Position numbers and translations under genes: made by a program. Positions 38,761 through 48,207 of a DNA stretch of 64,000 bases are shown piece after piece. The DNA is from Acidiferrobacterales bacterium (GTDB taxonomy: Bacteria > Pseudomonadota > Gammaproteobacteria > Acidiferrobacterales > SZUA-150): assembly GCA_947258385.1 (NCBI GenBank), contig CAMYII010000096.1, positions 124,001 to 188,000 of the forward strand. The letters are read 5' to 3'. Under the pieces are notes generated by a model, which searched no databases, was not told the DNA's origin, and saw only the letters and a list, made by a program, of their open reading frames with translations. Every line of letters starts with the position of its first letter. Within the stretch, counting starts at the first letter, position 1.

Positions 38761-39198
38761 GTGGCCCAACAAGACCCGCAACAGAAAAACATCCCCTGGC
38801 TGATACCCGGCCTGACGGTACGAGATGTCGCCGGGAGTCTCGCCTTCTACGAGAAGGCTTTCGGCTTTAAACCCGGAGCGAGCTTTACCGACGACATCGG
38901 CGATCTGGCCTATGCCGATATGGAGTATCAGAACCAAACGATCATCATGATGATGCGCGAAGGCACCTTCGGCGGCACGGCGATGACGCCGGCGAACAGC
39001 TCGACCGAGTCCGCCGTCAGCTTATACGTTTATTGTGATGACGTCGACGCCCTGTTCACGCGGGCCAAACAGGCTGGCGCCGAGGTCATGAGCCCCCCCG
39101 AAGACATGTTCTGGCACGATCGCGTCACCCGGCTGAAAGATCCGGATGGACACAGCTGGAGCTTCGCCACGAGAATAGAAGGCAAGGAGCCGGCCTGA
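38761..39198 (+). CDS. VOC-family (glyoxalase/bleomycin-resistance-like) protein
   Basis: A 145-residue protein with the VOC start IPWLIPGLTVRDVAGSLAFYEKAFGF and the matching second half LYVYCDDVDALFTRAKQAG with WHDRVTRLKDPDGHSWSFAT at the end (positions given by order). It resembles the PhnB-like group; substrate and metal use are unknown. It starts with GTG 38761, supported by AAAAGGAG 8 nt upstream. The TfoX-like gene follows after 46 bp. Confidence 0.87.
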   Translation: MAQQDPQQKNIPWLIPGLTVRDVAGSLAFYEKAFGFKPGASFTDDIGDLAYADMEYQNQTIIMMMREGTFGGTAMTPANSSTESAVSLYVYCDDVDALFTRAKQAGAEVMSPPEDMFWHDRVTRLKDPDGHSWSFATRIEGKEPA

Positions 39199-39244
39199 GC
39201 CGGCACCCGGGCATCGCCTGTCAACAAAAACCGGAACTGTTGCC

Positions 39245-39574
39245 ATGGCCTACGATGAAAAACTGGCCGGCCGGGTGCGCGCACTGCTCGCCGGCACACG
39301 CTCGCTGACGGAGAAAGAGATTTTCGGCGGGCTCGCTTTCATGGTACGCGGCCATATGTGCTGCGGGGTTGAGAAAGACCGGCTGATGGTGCGCGTCGGG
39401 CCCGAGCAGTATGAGACGACGCTCAAGCGCACGCACGCCCGGGAAATGGATTTCACCGGCCGGCCGCTCAGGGGTTTCGTCTATGTCCTGCCGACCGGAA
39501 TCAAACGGCAGGAATCCCTCAGGCAATGGATCGATATGGGTCTGTCCTACGTCAGCGCCCTGCCGAGGAAGTAG
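39245..39574 (+). CDS. TfoX N-terminal-domain-like protein
   Basis: A 109-residue stand-alone TfoX-N domain (COG3070 type): LTEKEIFGGLAFMVRGHMCC, LMVRVGPEQYETTLKR, AREMDFTGRPLRGFVYV. It lacks the C-terminal helix-hairpin-helix domain of the competence regulator TfoX/Sxy, so a role in competence should not be assumed. It is downstream of the VOC gene on the same strand. Confidence 0.87.
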   Translation: MAYDEKLAGRVRALLAGTRSLTEKEIFGGLAFMVRGHMCCGVEKDRLMVRVGPEQYETTLKRTHAREMDFTGRPLRGFVYVLPTGIKRQESLRQWIDMGLSYVSALPRK

Positions 39575-39642
39575 CATTGTCTTGCCAACGCTGCGATAAA
39601 AAAATTAAATTCGCCGCTTCGCGTATCGCTAACACGGGACGA

Positions 39643-40566
39643 CTACCGCACCGCCGTCTCCCACGGCGGGCCTTCGGGAAACTTACGCTTTAGGAAATCG
39701 ACGAACACCCGCACCTTGAGCGGCAGGTAGCGGCGCGAGGGATACAATAACCAGGCCGCGATGTCGTAGCTCGTGGCCGTGACCTCATAGTCCGGGAACA
39801 CGTCCACCAGGCTGCCGTCCCGCAACTGCCGTTCGACATTCCAGCGCGGGAGCATGGTCAGTCCCATGCCGGCGACGGCGCATTGCCGCAGCGCCACCCC
39901 GTTGGAGATCACACAGCGTCCCCGTACCGGCACCTCGATGACCTTGCCTTTCGGTTTCCGGAACCGCCAGCGCGAATCGTAACCCGGCAAGGGAAACAGC
40001 AGGCAGTTGTGGTGCTGCACGTCGCGCGGTGCCCGCGGCCGGCCGTGTTCCTCGAGGTAGCGCGGACTCGCGCACACCACGTAGATCATCGGACACAGGC
40101 GGCTGACCACCAGCGTGGAGTCCGGCAGCGGGCCGAGCCGCACGGCCACGTCGATGCGCTCGGCCAGCAAATCGACGATCGCGCTTGTCAACAACAGCTC
40201 AAAGGAAAGCTCCGGATAGGTCGCAGCCAGCTCCGGCAGCAGCGGAACGATATGAAGCTGCCCGAAGGTCTGCGGCGCGGTGATGCGCAAGCTGCCTTTC
40301 GGCGATGCACTCATGTCAGCGGCCATGTGCCCGGCGTGCTCGAGCTCGTCCACGATTGTCTCGATGCGCTCGAAATAGACCCTGCCGGCTTCGGTCGGCT
40401 CCAGCCGGCGCGTGCTGCGCTGAAACAGCCTGACACCGAGCTCCTCTTCGAGCGCCGCGATCGCGCGCGAGATCGAGGACGGGGCAACATCCTGATCACG
40501 GGCAACCGCGGCAAAGCTCCCCCGCTGCATGACTTCGACAAAGGCGCGTAAGGCCGAGTGTTCCAT
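39643..40566 (-). CDS. LysR-family transcriptional regulator
   Basis: A 307-residue regulator. The N-terminal HTH reads ALRAFVEVMQRGSFAAVARD and SSISRAIAALEEELGVRLFQ, and the effector domain starts at SPKGSLRITAPQTFGQLHIV. It is divergent from the azoreductase gene with 115 bp between, the usual arrangement for a LysR regulator and its target. A dyad overlapping its own start codon suggests autoregulation. Confidence 0.93.
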   Translation of the reverse strand: MEHSALRAFVEVMQRGSFAAVARDQDVAPSSISRAIAALEEELGVRLFQRSTRRLEPTEAGRVYFERIETIVDELEHAGHMAADMSASPKGSLRITAPQTFGQLHIVPLLPELAATYPELSFELLLTSAIVDLLAERIDVAVRLGPLPDSTLVVSRLCPMIYVVCASPRYLEEHGRPRAPRDVQHHNCLLFPLPGYDSRWRFRKPKGKVIEVPVRGRCVISNGVALRQCAVAGMGLTMLPRWNVERQLRDGSLVDVFPDYEVTATSYDIAAWLLYPSRRYLPLKVRVFVDFLKRKFPEGPPWETAVR

Positions 40567-40587
40567 TCGTGCATATTACGCATGAAT
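40565..40587. promoter_or_regulatory. candidate LysR binding site
   Basis: Interrupted dyad ATTCGTGC-N7-GCATGAAT (7 of 8 matches) with the T-N11-A character of LysR sites. It overlaps the regulator's start codon. A related TTCATGCAT lies about 30 bp further, towards azoR. Confidence 0.45.
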
Positions 40588-40681
40588 GTTTTGCCAGAAA
40601 AGGTATTTCGAACATTTCATGCATCATTTAACCTGCGCGGGCATTCGCACAGAAACAGGACAACGAACGAGGAGAGAAGTG

Positions 40682-41302
40682 ATGAAAACGTTATTAAGGG
40701 TCGGCACCAGCTCCCGCACCCGGGGCTCGCACTCACGCGAGCTGGCGGATTTTTTCCAGCAGAAATGGCTGGGGGCGAACCCCGGTAATGAGATCGTGTT
40801 ACGGGACCTGATCAAAGACCCGATCCCCCACATTGGGGAAGCGACCATTGCCGGTTATTACACACCCAAGGACGAACATGATGAGACGCTGAAATCGGCG
40901 ACCGCCTTATCCGACCAACTCATCGACGAGCTCAGGTCGGCGGACGCGCTGCTCATCAGCACCCCTATGTACAACTTTTCCGTACCGTCAGCCCTGAAGG
41001 CCTATATCGATCAGATCGTGCGCATCGGGCACACCTTCGGTTTCGATCAGGAAAAAGGCTTTTACGGTCTGGTCGAAGGAAAAAGGGCGTTCGTGGTAAC
41101 GGCCATCGGCGCCGTCTACGCGGGCACGCTGGCGGAGCTGAATTTCCTTGAGCCCTATCTCAAGACGCTCCTGGGCTTCCTGGGCATCACGGAGATCGAA
41201 GTGGTCTCGTTGGAAGGCACAACCACGGATACGTCGGCGCTGGTGCGCAGCAAGCAGGCGGCCATGGAAAAGATAGAAACCCTGCTCGCCAATGGCGCAT
41301 AA
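40682..41302 (+). CDS. azoR: FMN-dependent NADH:quinone oxidoreductase / azoreductase
   Basis: A 206-residue flavodoxin-fold protein of the AzoR family. It has LRVGTSSRTRGSHSRELADF (phosphate-binding start), LLISTPMYNFSVPSALKAYI (flavin-binding) and VTAIGAVYAGTLAELNFLEP. AzoR enzymes reduce quinones and azo compounds two electrons at a time, giving protection against thiol and quinone stress. ATG 40682 has GAGGAGAG upstream. It is likely controlled by the divergent LysR regulator and is followed by a dehydrogenase gene 13 bp later. Confidence 0.9.
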   Translation: MKTLLRVGTSSRTRGSHSRELADFFQQKWLGANPGNEIVLRDLIKDPIPHIGEATIAGYYTPKDEHDETLKSATALSDQLIDELRSADALLISTPMYNFSVPSALKAYIDQIVRIGHTFGFDQEKGFYGLVEGKRAFVVTAIGAVYAGTLAELNFLEPYLKTLLGFLGITEIEVVSLEGTTTDTSALVRSKQAAMEKIETLLANGA

Positions 41303-41315
41303 AGAGGAGACCGGG

Positions 41316-42231
41316 ATGAGCACAGTCGCCGTTCTGGGTCTGGGTGCCATGGGCCGCCGCATGGCGAAGAAACTGCTTGAAGCCGGACACGATGTGGTGG
41401 CCTATAACCGCACGGGGGAGCGCGCCCGGGCGCTGGAGGCCGAGGGCGCAACGCGCGCCGAGTCGCCCCGGGAGGCGGCCGCGCGATCGGATATCGTAAT
41501 TGGCATGGTCACCGACGACGACGCCTCGCGCGCCGTCTGGCTCGACGCGAACACCGGGGCAATCGGCGGTCTGCGCGAGGGCGCAGTCGCAATCGAGTCG
41601 AGCACGCTCACATCGGCCTGGGTGCGGGAGCTTGCCGATGCCGTCACCGCCCGCGGCGCCGGCTTCCTCGACGCGCCCGTGGTGGGTTCCAGGCCACAGG
41701 CCGAGGCGGGCCAGCTCATCTATTGTGTCGGCGGCGCGGCGGAGACCTTGAACAAGGCCCGCGGGGGCCTGTCGGCGATGGGGGCGGCGATCCATCATGT
41801 CGGCCCCGTCGCTGCCGGCATCGCAACGAAGCTCGCGGTCAACGCCCTCTTCGGTATCCAGGTAGCGGCCTTGGGCGAGATGCTGGGAATGGTCCGCAAA
41901 CCGCCCGGACGACCTGCGCAGCGAGGCCGCACCTCCTGAGCGCCCGATGCCGGGCGGCTGGAGCGGGGGCGCGACCGACGCGCTGAAAGCGATCGCCGGC
42001 CAGATGGCGGCCCGCTCGTACGCCCCGCTCTTTCCAATCCAACTGGTGGAAAAGGATTTCCGTTACATCGTCGAATCGGCAACGCAGGTCAACGCGCCGG
42101 TGCCGATCTCCGAGGCGGTCCGCGACGTGTATGCGCGCGCCTTGTGCGAGGGATACGGGGACGACAATATCTCGGGCATTGCCCAGTTGTTCGACGAGAC
42201 GGAGAAGGGCACCGGACTCCGCCGTGGCTAA
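41316..42231 (+). pseudogene. frameshifted NAD(P)-dependent 3-hydroxyisobutyrate-dehydrogenase-like protein
   Basis: The first part (41316-41939) has the Rossmann start VAVLGLGAMGRRMAKKLLEA, the substrate loop GFLDAPVVGSRPQAEAGQL and a catalytic-lysine-like segment AGIATKLAVNALFGIQVAAL. The C-terminal helical part continues in another frame (41947-42231; FPIQLVEKDFRYIVESATQ). The frame change lies at about 41,890-41,940, where the sequence no longer matches the family. It is either a real pseudogene or a sequencing error. GAGGAG precedes ATG 41316, so the 5' end is intact and co-transcribed with azoR. Confidence 0.75.
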
Positions 42232-42403
42232 CTGCCACCAAGCGCCTCGCCCACGGCGACCCGGTCCAGGGGGGCGAGTGCACCGGACCGCGCGTTAGCG
42301 GATTCTTACCTATCGCGGCTTCGATGCCCTTGGATTATGATGACAGAAGCGGCAAGTTGAGGCGGTCAAGGCGGCCATCAACGCAAGCGAAGGAGCGTCC
42401 GTC

Positions 42404-44938
42404 ATCTTTTTTAAAATAGGCCCGGCAAGCACGCGTCCTTTATTCCTGGCCTGGTCGCTGGCGGCGTGCGCGTGCGCCGCCCCGGCCGCGGCAAATGATG
42501 ACGCATCGTCTTTACTCACGGAACAGGAGCGGGCCTGGCTCAGGGCCCATCCGGTGATCCGCGTCGCCCCGGCGCCGAACTACCCGCCGATCGAGTTTTT
42601 CGACGAGACCGGTGCATACAAAGGTGTGACTGCCGATTTCCTCGCGATCATTGAGAAAAAACTGGGTGTCAGATTCCAGGTCGTGCGCCTGAAAGACTGG
42701 GCCCAGGTACTGGAAGAGACGAAGCGGGGGGAAGCCGATATCTGGGGGGAAGCGGCAAAAACTCCCGAGCGCGCCGAGTATATGTTGTTTACCACCCCCT
42801 ATATAAGATTCCCTTCGGTGATCCTTACGAGAAAGGAGGGCAGGGAAAATCTCACGCTGGACAGCCTTTCCGGGCTGAAGGTGGTCGCCATCGCCGGTTA
42901 CGCGACCCATGACTACCTGGTGGAAAATCACCCGGATGTCGAGCTCATCACCGTACCCGATATCGAAACCGGCCTGAAAATGGTTTCCTTCGGGGTGGCC
43001 GACGTCATTGTGGCGGGTGCCGCCCCGGCCAGTTTTTACATCGAAAAGAACGTACTGGCCAATCTCGTGATGGCGGGCGAATCGGGCTACACCTGGGAGT
43101 TGGCCATTGCTTCACGCAAGGACTGGCCGGAGTTGAATATGATCCTCCAGAAAGCCCTCGACGCTATCAAGCCGGAGGAAAGACAGGCGATCTTCAGAAA
43201 GTGGCTCGATCTGGGGCATGGGGCATCCATCGCGGGAAAATCACTCTGGTTCAGCATTCTGGCCGGCGCCGGAGTCGGGGGGCTCGTCATTCTCGCGATT
43301 CTGGTGTGGAATCTGTCGTTACGAAAGCTCGCGACACAGCGAACCAGGGAACTGAATGCGGAACTGGACGAACGCAAGCGGGCGGAGGAGGCGCTGGCCA
43401 AAAGCGAAGAAAGGCTGGCGCGCTTTTTCGAGGCGTCGTACGAGGGACTGTTTTTTCACGACCAGGGCAGGATACTGGACGTCAACGCCGCGACCACGGA
43501 GATCTTCGGTTACCCAGCCCAGGAACTCATCGGCAGAAATCTGCTGGAATTCGTCACCCCGGAATCCCAGGACGACGTGCGGCGCAGAATGCAGGCCCGC
43601 GAGGAAGGACCGTATGAAATCGGGGTGGTCAAAAAAGACGGTTCCACCATCCCCGTGGAGGTACACGCCAAGACCCTCGAACACAAGGGCCAGGCCATGC
43701 GGGTCGTGGCCTTGCAGGACATCAGCGAGCGCAGGCGCGCCGAGCAGGCGCTGCAGGAAAGCGAGGAACGCTATCGGCTGCTGGTCGAGCTCTCGCCGGA
43801 TGCGATCACCGTGCTGGGCGCAGATTACAAGGTCTTGTTCGCCAATCCCGCCACCGCGAAACTGCTCGGTGCACCTGACCCCGGAGCGCTGATCGGAAAA
43901 CCATTTTTCGAGTGGGTGCATCCCGACGACCGCGCAGGCGCGGCGCAGCGGATCGAGCAGATGACCCGGGAAAAGACCCAGCTCCCGCCCCGCGAATACC
44001 GCTTTTTGCGTTTCGACGGCACGGAGATCTTCGGCGCCGTGACATCGACACCTTTTACCTATGACGGCAAGGCCGCGATCCAGGCCATCGCCCGGGACAT
44101 CACCGAACACAAGCGCGCCGAGGCCGCCTTGCAGAAGGCCCATCACGAACTCGAATCCAAGGTGGCTGAGCGCACGCGCGAGCTGCGGGAGGCCAACGAG
44201 AAACTCCTGGAGCTCGACCGGCTGAAGTCCCTGTTCATCGCCTCCATGTCCCACGAGCTGCGGACCCCGTTGAACGCCATTATCGGCTTTACCGGGGTCA
44301 TCCTCCAGGGCATGTCCGGTGAGCTCAACGCCCGGCAGCAGGACCAGTTAGGCCGGGTCTACGCCTCGGCCAGGCATCTGCTGGCCCTGATCACCGAGGT
44401 CATTGATATCTCCAAGATTGAGGCGGGCCGGGTCGATGTGTTTCCCGAGACCTTCATGCTCGAGGACGTCCTCGCCGAGGCCGTCAGCAATGTCCAGGAT
44501 GCGCTCGGGCGCAAGGGGCTGTCGCTTGAGGTGCACGTCCCCTCCGGCCTGCGCTTGTATACGGACCGCAAACGGCTGCTGCAATGTATCCTCAATTACC
44601 TGAGTAATGCGGTAAAATACAGCGAGCATGGGACCATCATCGTCGCCGTGCGGGACACCGGCGATGAGGTGGAGGTGGTGGTACGCGACACCGGCATCGG
44701 CATCGCCGAGGATGCCCTGCCGCGGCTGTTCCAGCCCTTCGAGCGCATCGAATCGCCGCTGCGCATCACGAACCCGGGGGCCGGGTTGGGCCTGTATCTG
44801 TGCAAAAAGATCGCCACAGAAATGCTCGAGGGCGCTGTATCGGTGGAGAGCCGGCCCGAGGTGGGCAGCACCTTTCGGCTCCGCCTGCGGAAAAACCTGC
44901 CACCTAAAGAGGCCGGCGCTGCCCGACAGCGTCCCTGA
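42404..44938 (+). CDS. sensor histidine kinase with periplasmic SBP_bac_3 ligand domain (non-canonical start)
   Basis: The product has an export signal (FLAWSLAACACAAPAAA), a linker LTEQERAWLRAHPVIRVAP and an amino-acid-binding-type SBP domain. One membrane helix (ILAGAGVGGLVILAILVWNL), two PAS domains, HisKA (SLFIASMSHELRTPLNAIIG) and an ATPase domain (NYLSNAVKYSEHG, GAGLGLYLCKKI) follow. The signal peptide and linker lie upstream of the first usual start (GTG 42554). In that frame no ATG, GTG or TTG occurs after the stop at 42341. A good GAAGGAG site (42389-42395) sits 8 nt before ATC 42404, which is the best start. The CheY-like gene follows. Confidence 0.85.
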   Translation: MFFKIGPASTRPLFLAWSLAACACAAPAAANDDASSLLTEQERAWLRAHPVIRVAPAPNYPPIEFFDETGAYKGVTADFLAIIEKKLGVRFQVVRLKDWAQVLEETKRGEADIWGEAAKTPERAEYMLFTTPYIRFPSVILTRKEGRENLTLDSLSGLKVVAIAGYATHDYLVENHPDVELITVPDIETGLKMVSFGVADVIVAGAAPASFYIEKNVLANLVMAGESGYTWELAIASRKDWPELNMILQKALDAIKPEERQAIFRKWLDLGHGASIAGKSLWFSILAGAGVGGLVILAILVWNLSLRKLATQRTRELNAELDERKRAEEALAKSEERLARFFEASYEGLFFHDQGRILDVNAATTEIFGYPAQELIGRNLLEFVTPESQDDVRRRMQAREEGPYEIGVVKKDGSTIPVEVHAKTLEHKGQAMRVVALQDISERRRAEQALQESEERYRLLVELSPDAITVLGADYKVLFANPATAKLLGAPDPGALIGKPFFEWVHPDDRAGAAQRIEQMTREKTQLPPREYRFLRFDGTEIFGAVTSTPFTYDGKAAIQAIARDITEHKRAEAALQKAHHELESKVAERTRELREANEKLLELDRLKSLFIASMSHELRTPLNAIIGFTGVILQGMSGELNARQQDQLGRVYASARHLLALITEVIDISKIEAGRVDVFPETFMLEDVLAEAVSNVQDALGRKGLSLEVHVPSGLRLYTDRKRLLQCILNYLSNAVKYSEHGTIIVAVRDTGDEVEVVVRDTGIGIAEDALPRLFQPFERIESPLRITNPGAGLGLYLCKKIATEMLEGAVSVESRPEVGSTFRLRLRKNLPPKEAGAARQRP

Positions 44939-45070
44939 CGCCTCAGTGGACTGCGACGTCCTGAAGGGTGCAGGCTGCCCAAACGTGTGAACGCGACCGG
45001 GCGGGATCTAATCCGGCCGTTTCGTTGAAGGCGACGGCAATCGTGACCAGAGAAAGTCAGGGATAAAGGG

Positions 45071-45442
45071 ATGAAAACGGCACTCGTCATAGAAGATAAC
45101 GAGGACAATATGGAGCTGATCACCTTTATTCTGGAGGAAAACGGCTTCCGGACCCTGAGAGCGGAAACCGGCCGTAAGGGCATCGATCTCGCGCTCCACG
45201 CCCGTCCCGATTTCATCCTGCTCGACATCCAGCTGCCCGATATTGCCGGTCCCGAGGTGCTGCGGCGGATACGCGCCTCGGCAACGGCCGCGCGGATTCC
45301 GGTCATCGCGGTGACCTCCCATGCCATGGCCGGCGACCGGGAAAAACTGCTCGCCGCCGGCTGCGACGGTTATATCGAGAAACCGATCGATCCGACATCG
45401 ATCATTGCTCAGATCAGACGGTTTATAGGGGAGGACCCATGA
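45071..45442 (+). CDS. single-domain response regulator, CheY/DivK-like
   Basis: A 123-residue receiver: acidic pair in LVIEDNEDN, phospho-acceptor Asp in FILLDIQLPDI (about residue 53), Thr in IAVTSHAM and Lys in YIEKPIDP. It has no output domain. It lies between a histidine kinase and a REC-PAS-GGDEF-EAL gene whose start overlaps its stop (ATGA), so it probably shuttles phosphate between them. AAAGGG precedes ATG 45071. Confidence 0.93.
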   Translation: MKTALVIEDNEDNMELITFILEENGFRTLRAETGRKGIDLALHARPDFILLDIQLPDIAGPEVLRRIRASATAARIPVIAVTSHAMAGDREKLLAAGCDGYIEKPIDPTSIIAQIRRFIGEDP

Positions 45443-47976
45443 AGATACTGGTGGTCGACGACGACGAAGACTCCCGCATCGTGCTTAAAGCCGCCCTGAG
45501 TGGCGCCGGCTACACGGTGTGCAGCGCGGCCAACGGCGCCCAGGCCCTGGAGCAGGCGCGGCGCGCGGCGCCGGATATGATCGTCTCCGACATCCTGATG
45601 CCGGAGATGGACGGCTACGCACTGTGCCGCGCGGTAAAGGGAGACAGGCAACTCAGGGGCATTCCGTTCATTTTCTATACCGCAACGTATGTCGAACCCC
45701 AGGACGAGCAACTGGCGATGGACATGGGGGCCTCGCGGTTCATCGTCAAGCCGATGGAGCCAGCAAAATTTCTCGAGCTCGTCCACGAGGTGCTCGAACA
45801 ATACAACAAACAGGGCCTGCCGGTACCCGAGCGGCCCAGGAAAGATACGCGGGCCCTCGATACCGAGCACGCGGCACGCCTTGCGAGGAAGCTCGACCGC
45901 AAGGTCGGGCAACTGGAGGTCGAGCGCCAGGCGCTGCGCGAAAGCGAGTCCCGGGTAAGGCTGCTGCTCGACTCCACCGCCGAGGCCATTTACGGCATTG
46001 ATCTGCAAGGCAGGTGCACCTTCGCCAACCCCGCCTGCCTGCACATGCTGGGCCACCAAAGCCCTGAAGACCTGCTGGGCCGCAACATCCACACCCTCAT
46101 TCACCATACCCGCGCCGATGGCACACCCTATCCGGAGAAGGAGTGCCATATTTGCCAGGCCTTCCAGCTGGACAAGGGCATCCACAGGGACAACGAAGTC
46201 TTATGGCGCGCCGACGGCAGCAGCTTTCCTGTTGAATACTGGTCTTATCCGATACACGAGGACGGTCGGGTCATCGGCACGGTCGTCACCTTTTTTGACA
46301 TCACGGAGCGTAAACGGACGCAGGAAGCGCTTTATCGAAACGAGAAGCGGCTGGCGCGTTTCTTCGAGGCTTCATACGAGGGACTGTTCTTCCATGACAA
46401 TGGCACGATCCTGGACGTCAACCCGGCGACGACGGACATCTTCGGCTACGCCCGCGAGGAAACCATCGGCAGAAACCTGCTGGAGTTCGTCGCCCCGGAA
46501 TCCGTAGAAGAGGTGCGGAAGAACATGCAGACCGGCGGCGAGGGCCCCTATGAGGTCATCGTGCTCAAGAAGGACGGTTCGCGCATCCCGGTCGAGGTGC
46601 ACGCCAAAACCATCCAACGCAAAGGCCGGAGCACCCGGATCGTGGCCCTGCAGGACATTACCGAGCGCAAGGCCCATCTCCAGGAGTTGGAGCACCTGGC
46701 GCTGTACGACAGCCTGACCGATCTACCCAATCGCAACCTGTTTCACAAACGCCTGCAGCAGGCCATGGCGACGGCAGGCGACGGTCGCGATCCCGTGGCC
46801 GTACTTGTTCTCGATCTGGCCAGATTCAAGGAAATTAACGACACCCTGGGCCACGAGCATGGCGACAAGGTGTTGCAGGAAGTCACCGAACGCCTTAAGG
46901 GCGTGGTCAGTGACGCCGACACCCTTGCCCGCCTGGGCGGCGACGAATTCGCAATCCTGTTACCCAAGGCGGGAATTGCACACGCCTCGGCAGTGGTTCA
47001 GCAGCTGCAGCAGATCATGGAGGCGCCGTTTGCCGTTCAGGACATGCCGATTACCGTGGACATGCGCGCCGGACTCGCGTGTTATCCCGAGCACGGCGCG
47101 GACGCCGCCTTGCTGGCCCAGCGTGCGGATGTGGCGCTGCGCATCGCCAAAGAGACCAAAACGCACTTCGCTGTCTATGATCCGCACCGGGATCCCTTCA
47201 GCCTGCGGCGGCTCACCCTGTTCGGGGAATTGCGCGCCGCCATTAACGGCAATGGACTGGAGGTCCACTACCAACCCAAGGTGGACATGAGTACGGGTCA
47301 GGGACATGCCGTTGAGGCACTGGTACGCTGGCCGCACTCGCAACAGGGGATGGTCCCCCTGGACGAATTCATCCCGCTGGCCGAGCAGACCGGTCTCATC
47401 GCCCCGCTGACGCTGTGGGTGTTACAGGAGGCGGCGCGCCAGTGCCGGGCATGGAGCCGGTCAGGCCTGGATCTCAAGGTGGCGATCAACCTGTCGGCGC
47501 GCAATTTACAGGACCCGGAGCTGCCTGCCCGCTTATCGGAGCAGTTGCATAGCCTAGGGATTCAACCGGACCGCATCACGCTGGAGATCACCGAAAGCGC
47601 CATCATGGCCGATCCGGAACGCACGTTCGAGGTGTTGACGCATTTGCACGACATGGGGCTGGCGTTATCCGTCGACGATTTTGGCACCGGATACTCCTCG
47701 CTCGCCTATCTGCGCAAGCTGCCGGTGGCCGAGCTGAAAATCGACCGGAGCTTTGTCTCGAACATGGCGAAAAACGAAAACGACAAGATCATCGTCCGTT
47801 CCATCATCGACCTCGCGCACAACCTGGGGCTTCGGGTCGTGGCCGAAGGCGTGGAAGACCGCGATACATGGGAACAGTTGAGCGGTCTGGGCTGTGACAT
47901 CGCCCAGGGTTATTATATCAGTCGCCCGCTCGCCCCCGCCGAGATCACACACTGGCTGCAATCCAGATCCGCCTGA
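45439..47976 (+). CDS. REC-PAS-PAS-GGDEF-EAL response regulator
   Basis: An 845-residue protein. The receiver has Asp in MIVSDILMPEMDGYA (about residue 52). Two PAS domains follow (the first with HICQAFQLDKGIHRDNEVLW, the second starting RLARFFEASYEGLFFHD), then GGDEF with intact RLGGDEFAILL (about 500) but no RxxD inhibitory site (SDAD instead). The EAL domain has EALVRW (about 625), [11 protein letters not shown] and [13 protein letters not shown]. Both c-di-GMP activities look possible. It is translationally coupled to the CheY-like gene. Confidence 0.94.
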   Translation: MKILVVDDDEDSRIVLKAALSGAGYTVCSAANGAQALEQARRAAPDMIVSDILMPEMDGYALCRAVKGDRQLRGIPFIFYTATYVEPQDEQLAMDMGASRFIVKPMEPAKFLELVHEVLEQYNKQGLPVPERPRKDTRALDTEHAARLARKLDRKVGQLEVERQALRESESRVRLLLDSTAEAIYGIDLQGRCTFANPACLHMLGHQSPEDLLGRNIHTLIHHTRADGTPYPEKECHICQAFQLDKGIHRDNEVLWRADGSSFPVEYWSYPIHEDGRVIGTVVTFFDITERKRTQEALYRNEKRLARFFEASYEGLFFHDNGTILDVNPATTDIFGYAREETIGRNLLEFVAPESVEEVRKNMQTGGEGPYEVIVLKKDGSRIPVEVHAKTIQRKGRSTRIVALQDITERKAHLQELEHLALYDSLTDLPNRNLFHKRLQQAMATAGDGRDPVAVLVLDLARFKEINDTLGHEHGDKVLQEVTERLKGVVSDADTLARLGGDEFAILLPKAGIAHASAVVQQLQQIMEAPFAVQDMPITVDMRAGLACYPEHGADAALLAQRADVALRIAKETKTHFAVYDPHRDPFSLRRLTLFGELRAAINGNGLEVHYQPKVDMSTGQGHAVEALVRWPHSQQGMVPLDEFIPLAEQTGLIAPLTLWVLQEAARQCRAWSRSGLDLKVAINLSARNLQDPELPARLSEQLHSLGIQPDRITLEITESAIMADPERTFEVLTHLHDMGLALSVDDFGTGYSSLAYLRKLPVAELKIDRSFVSNMAKNENDKIIVRSIIDLAHNLGLRVVAEGVEDRDTWEQLSGLGCDIAQGYYISRPLAPAEITHWLQSRSA

Positions 47977-48207
47977 GGCCTCCGCCTCAAGCGTTTATCA
48001 CGGGATTTGGCTGAGTCAGCGCCTGCGCTTCCGGAGCAGCCCGGCGTCATCCCGCAATTTAACTAATGAATAACCAACCGGTATCAGGCGGGTCCTGACA
48101 GGTATGGACAGCGGGTTGGATGTTGGCGGCGGTCCGGGGATCACGCATCCACGGGGTTGGTGGTGAACTCTGTCCCGAATGCGGCGTTCCTATTTTTCAG
48201 CAACCTG

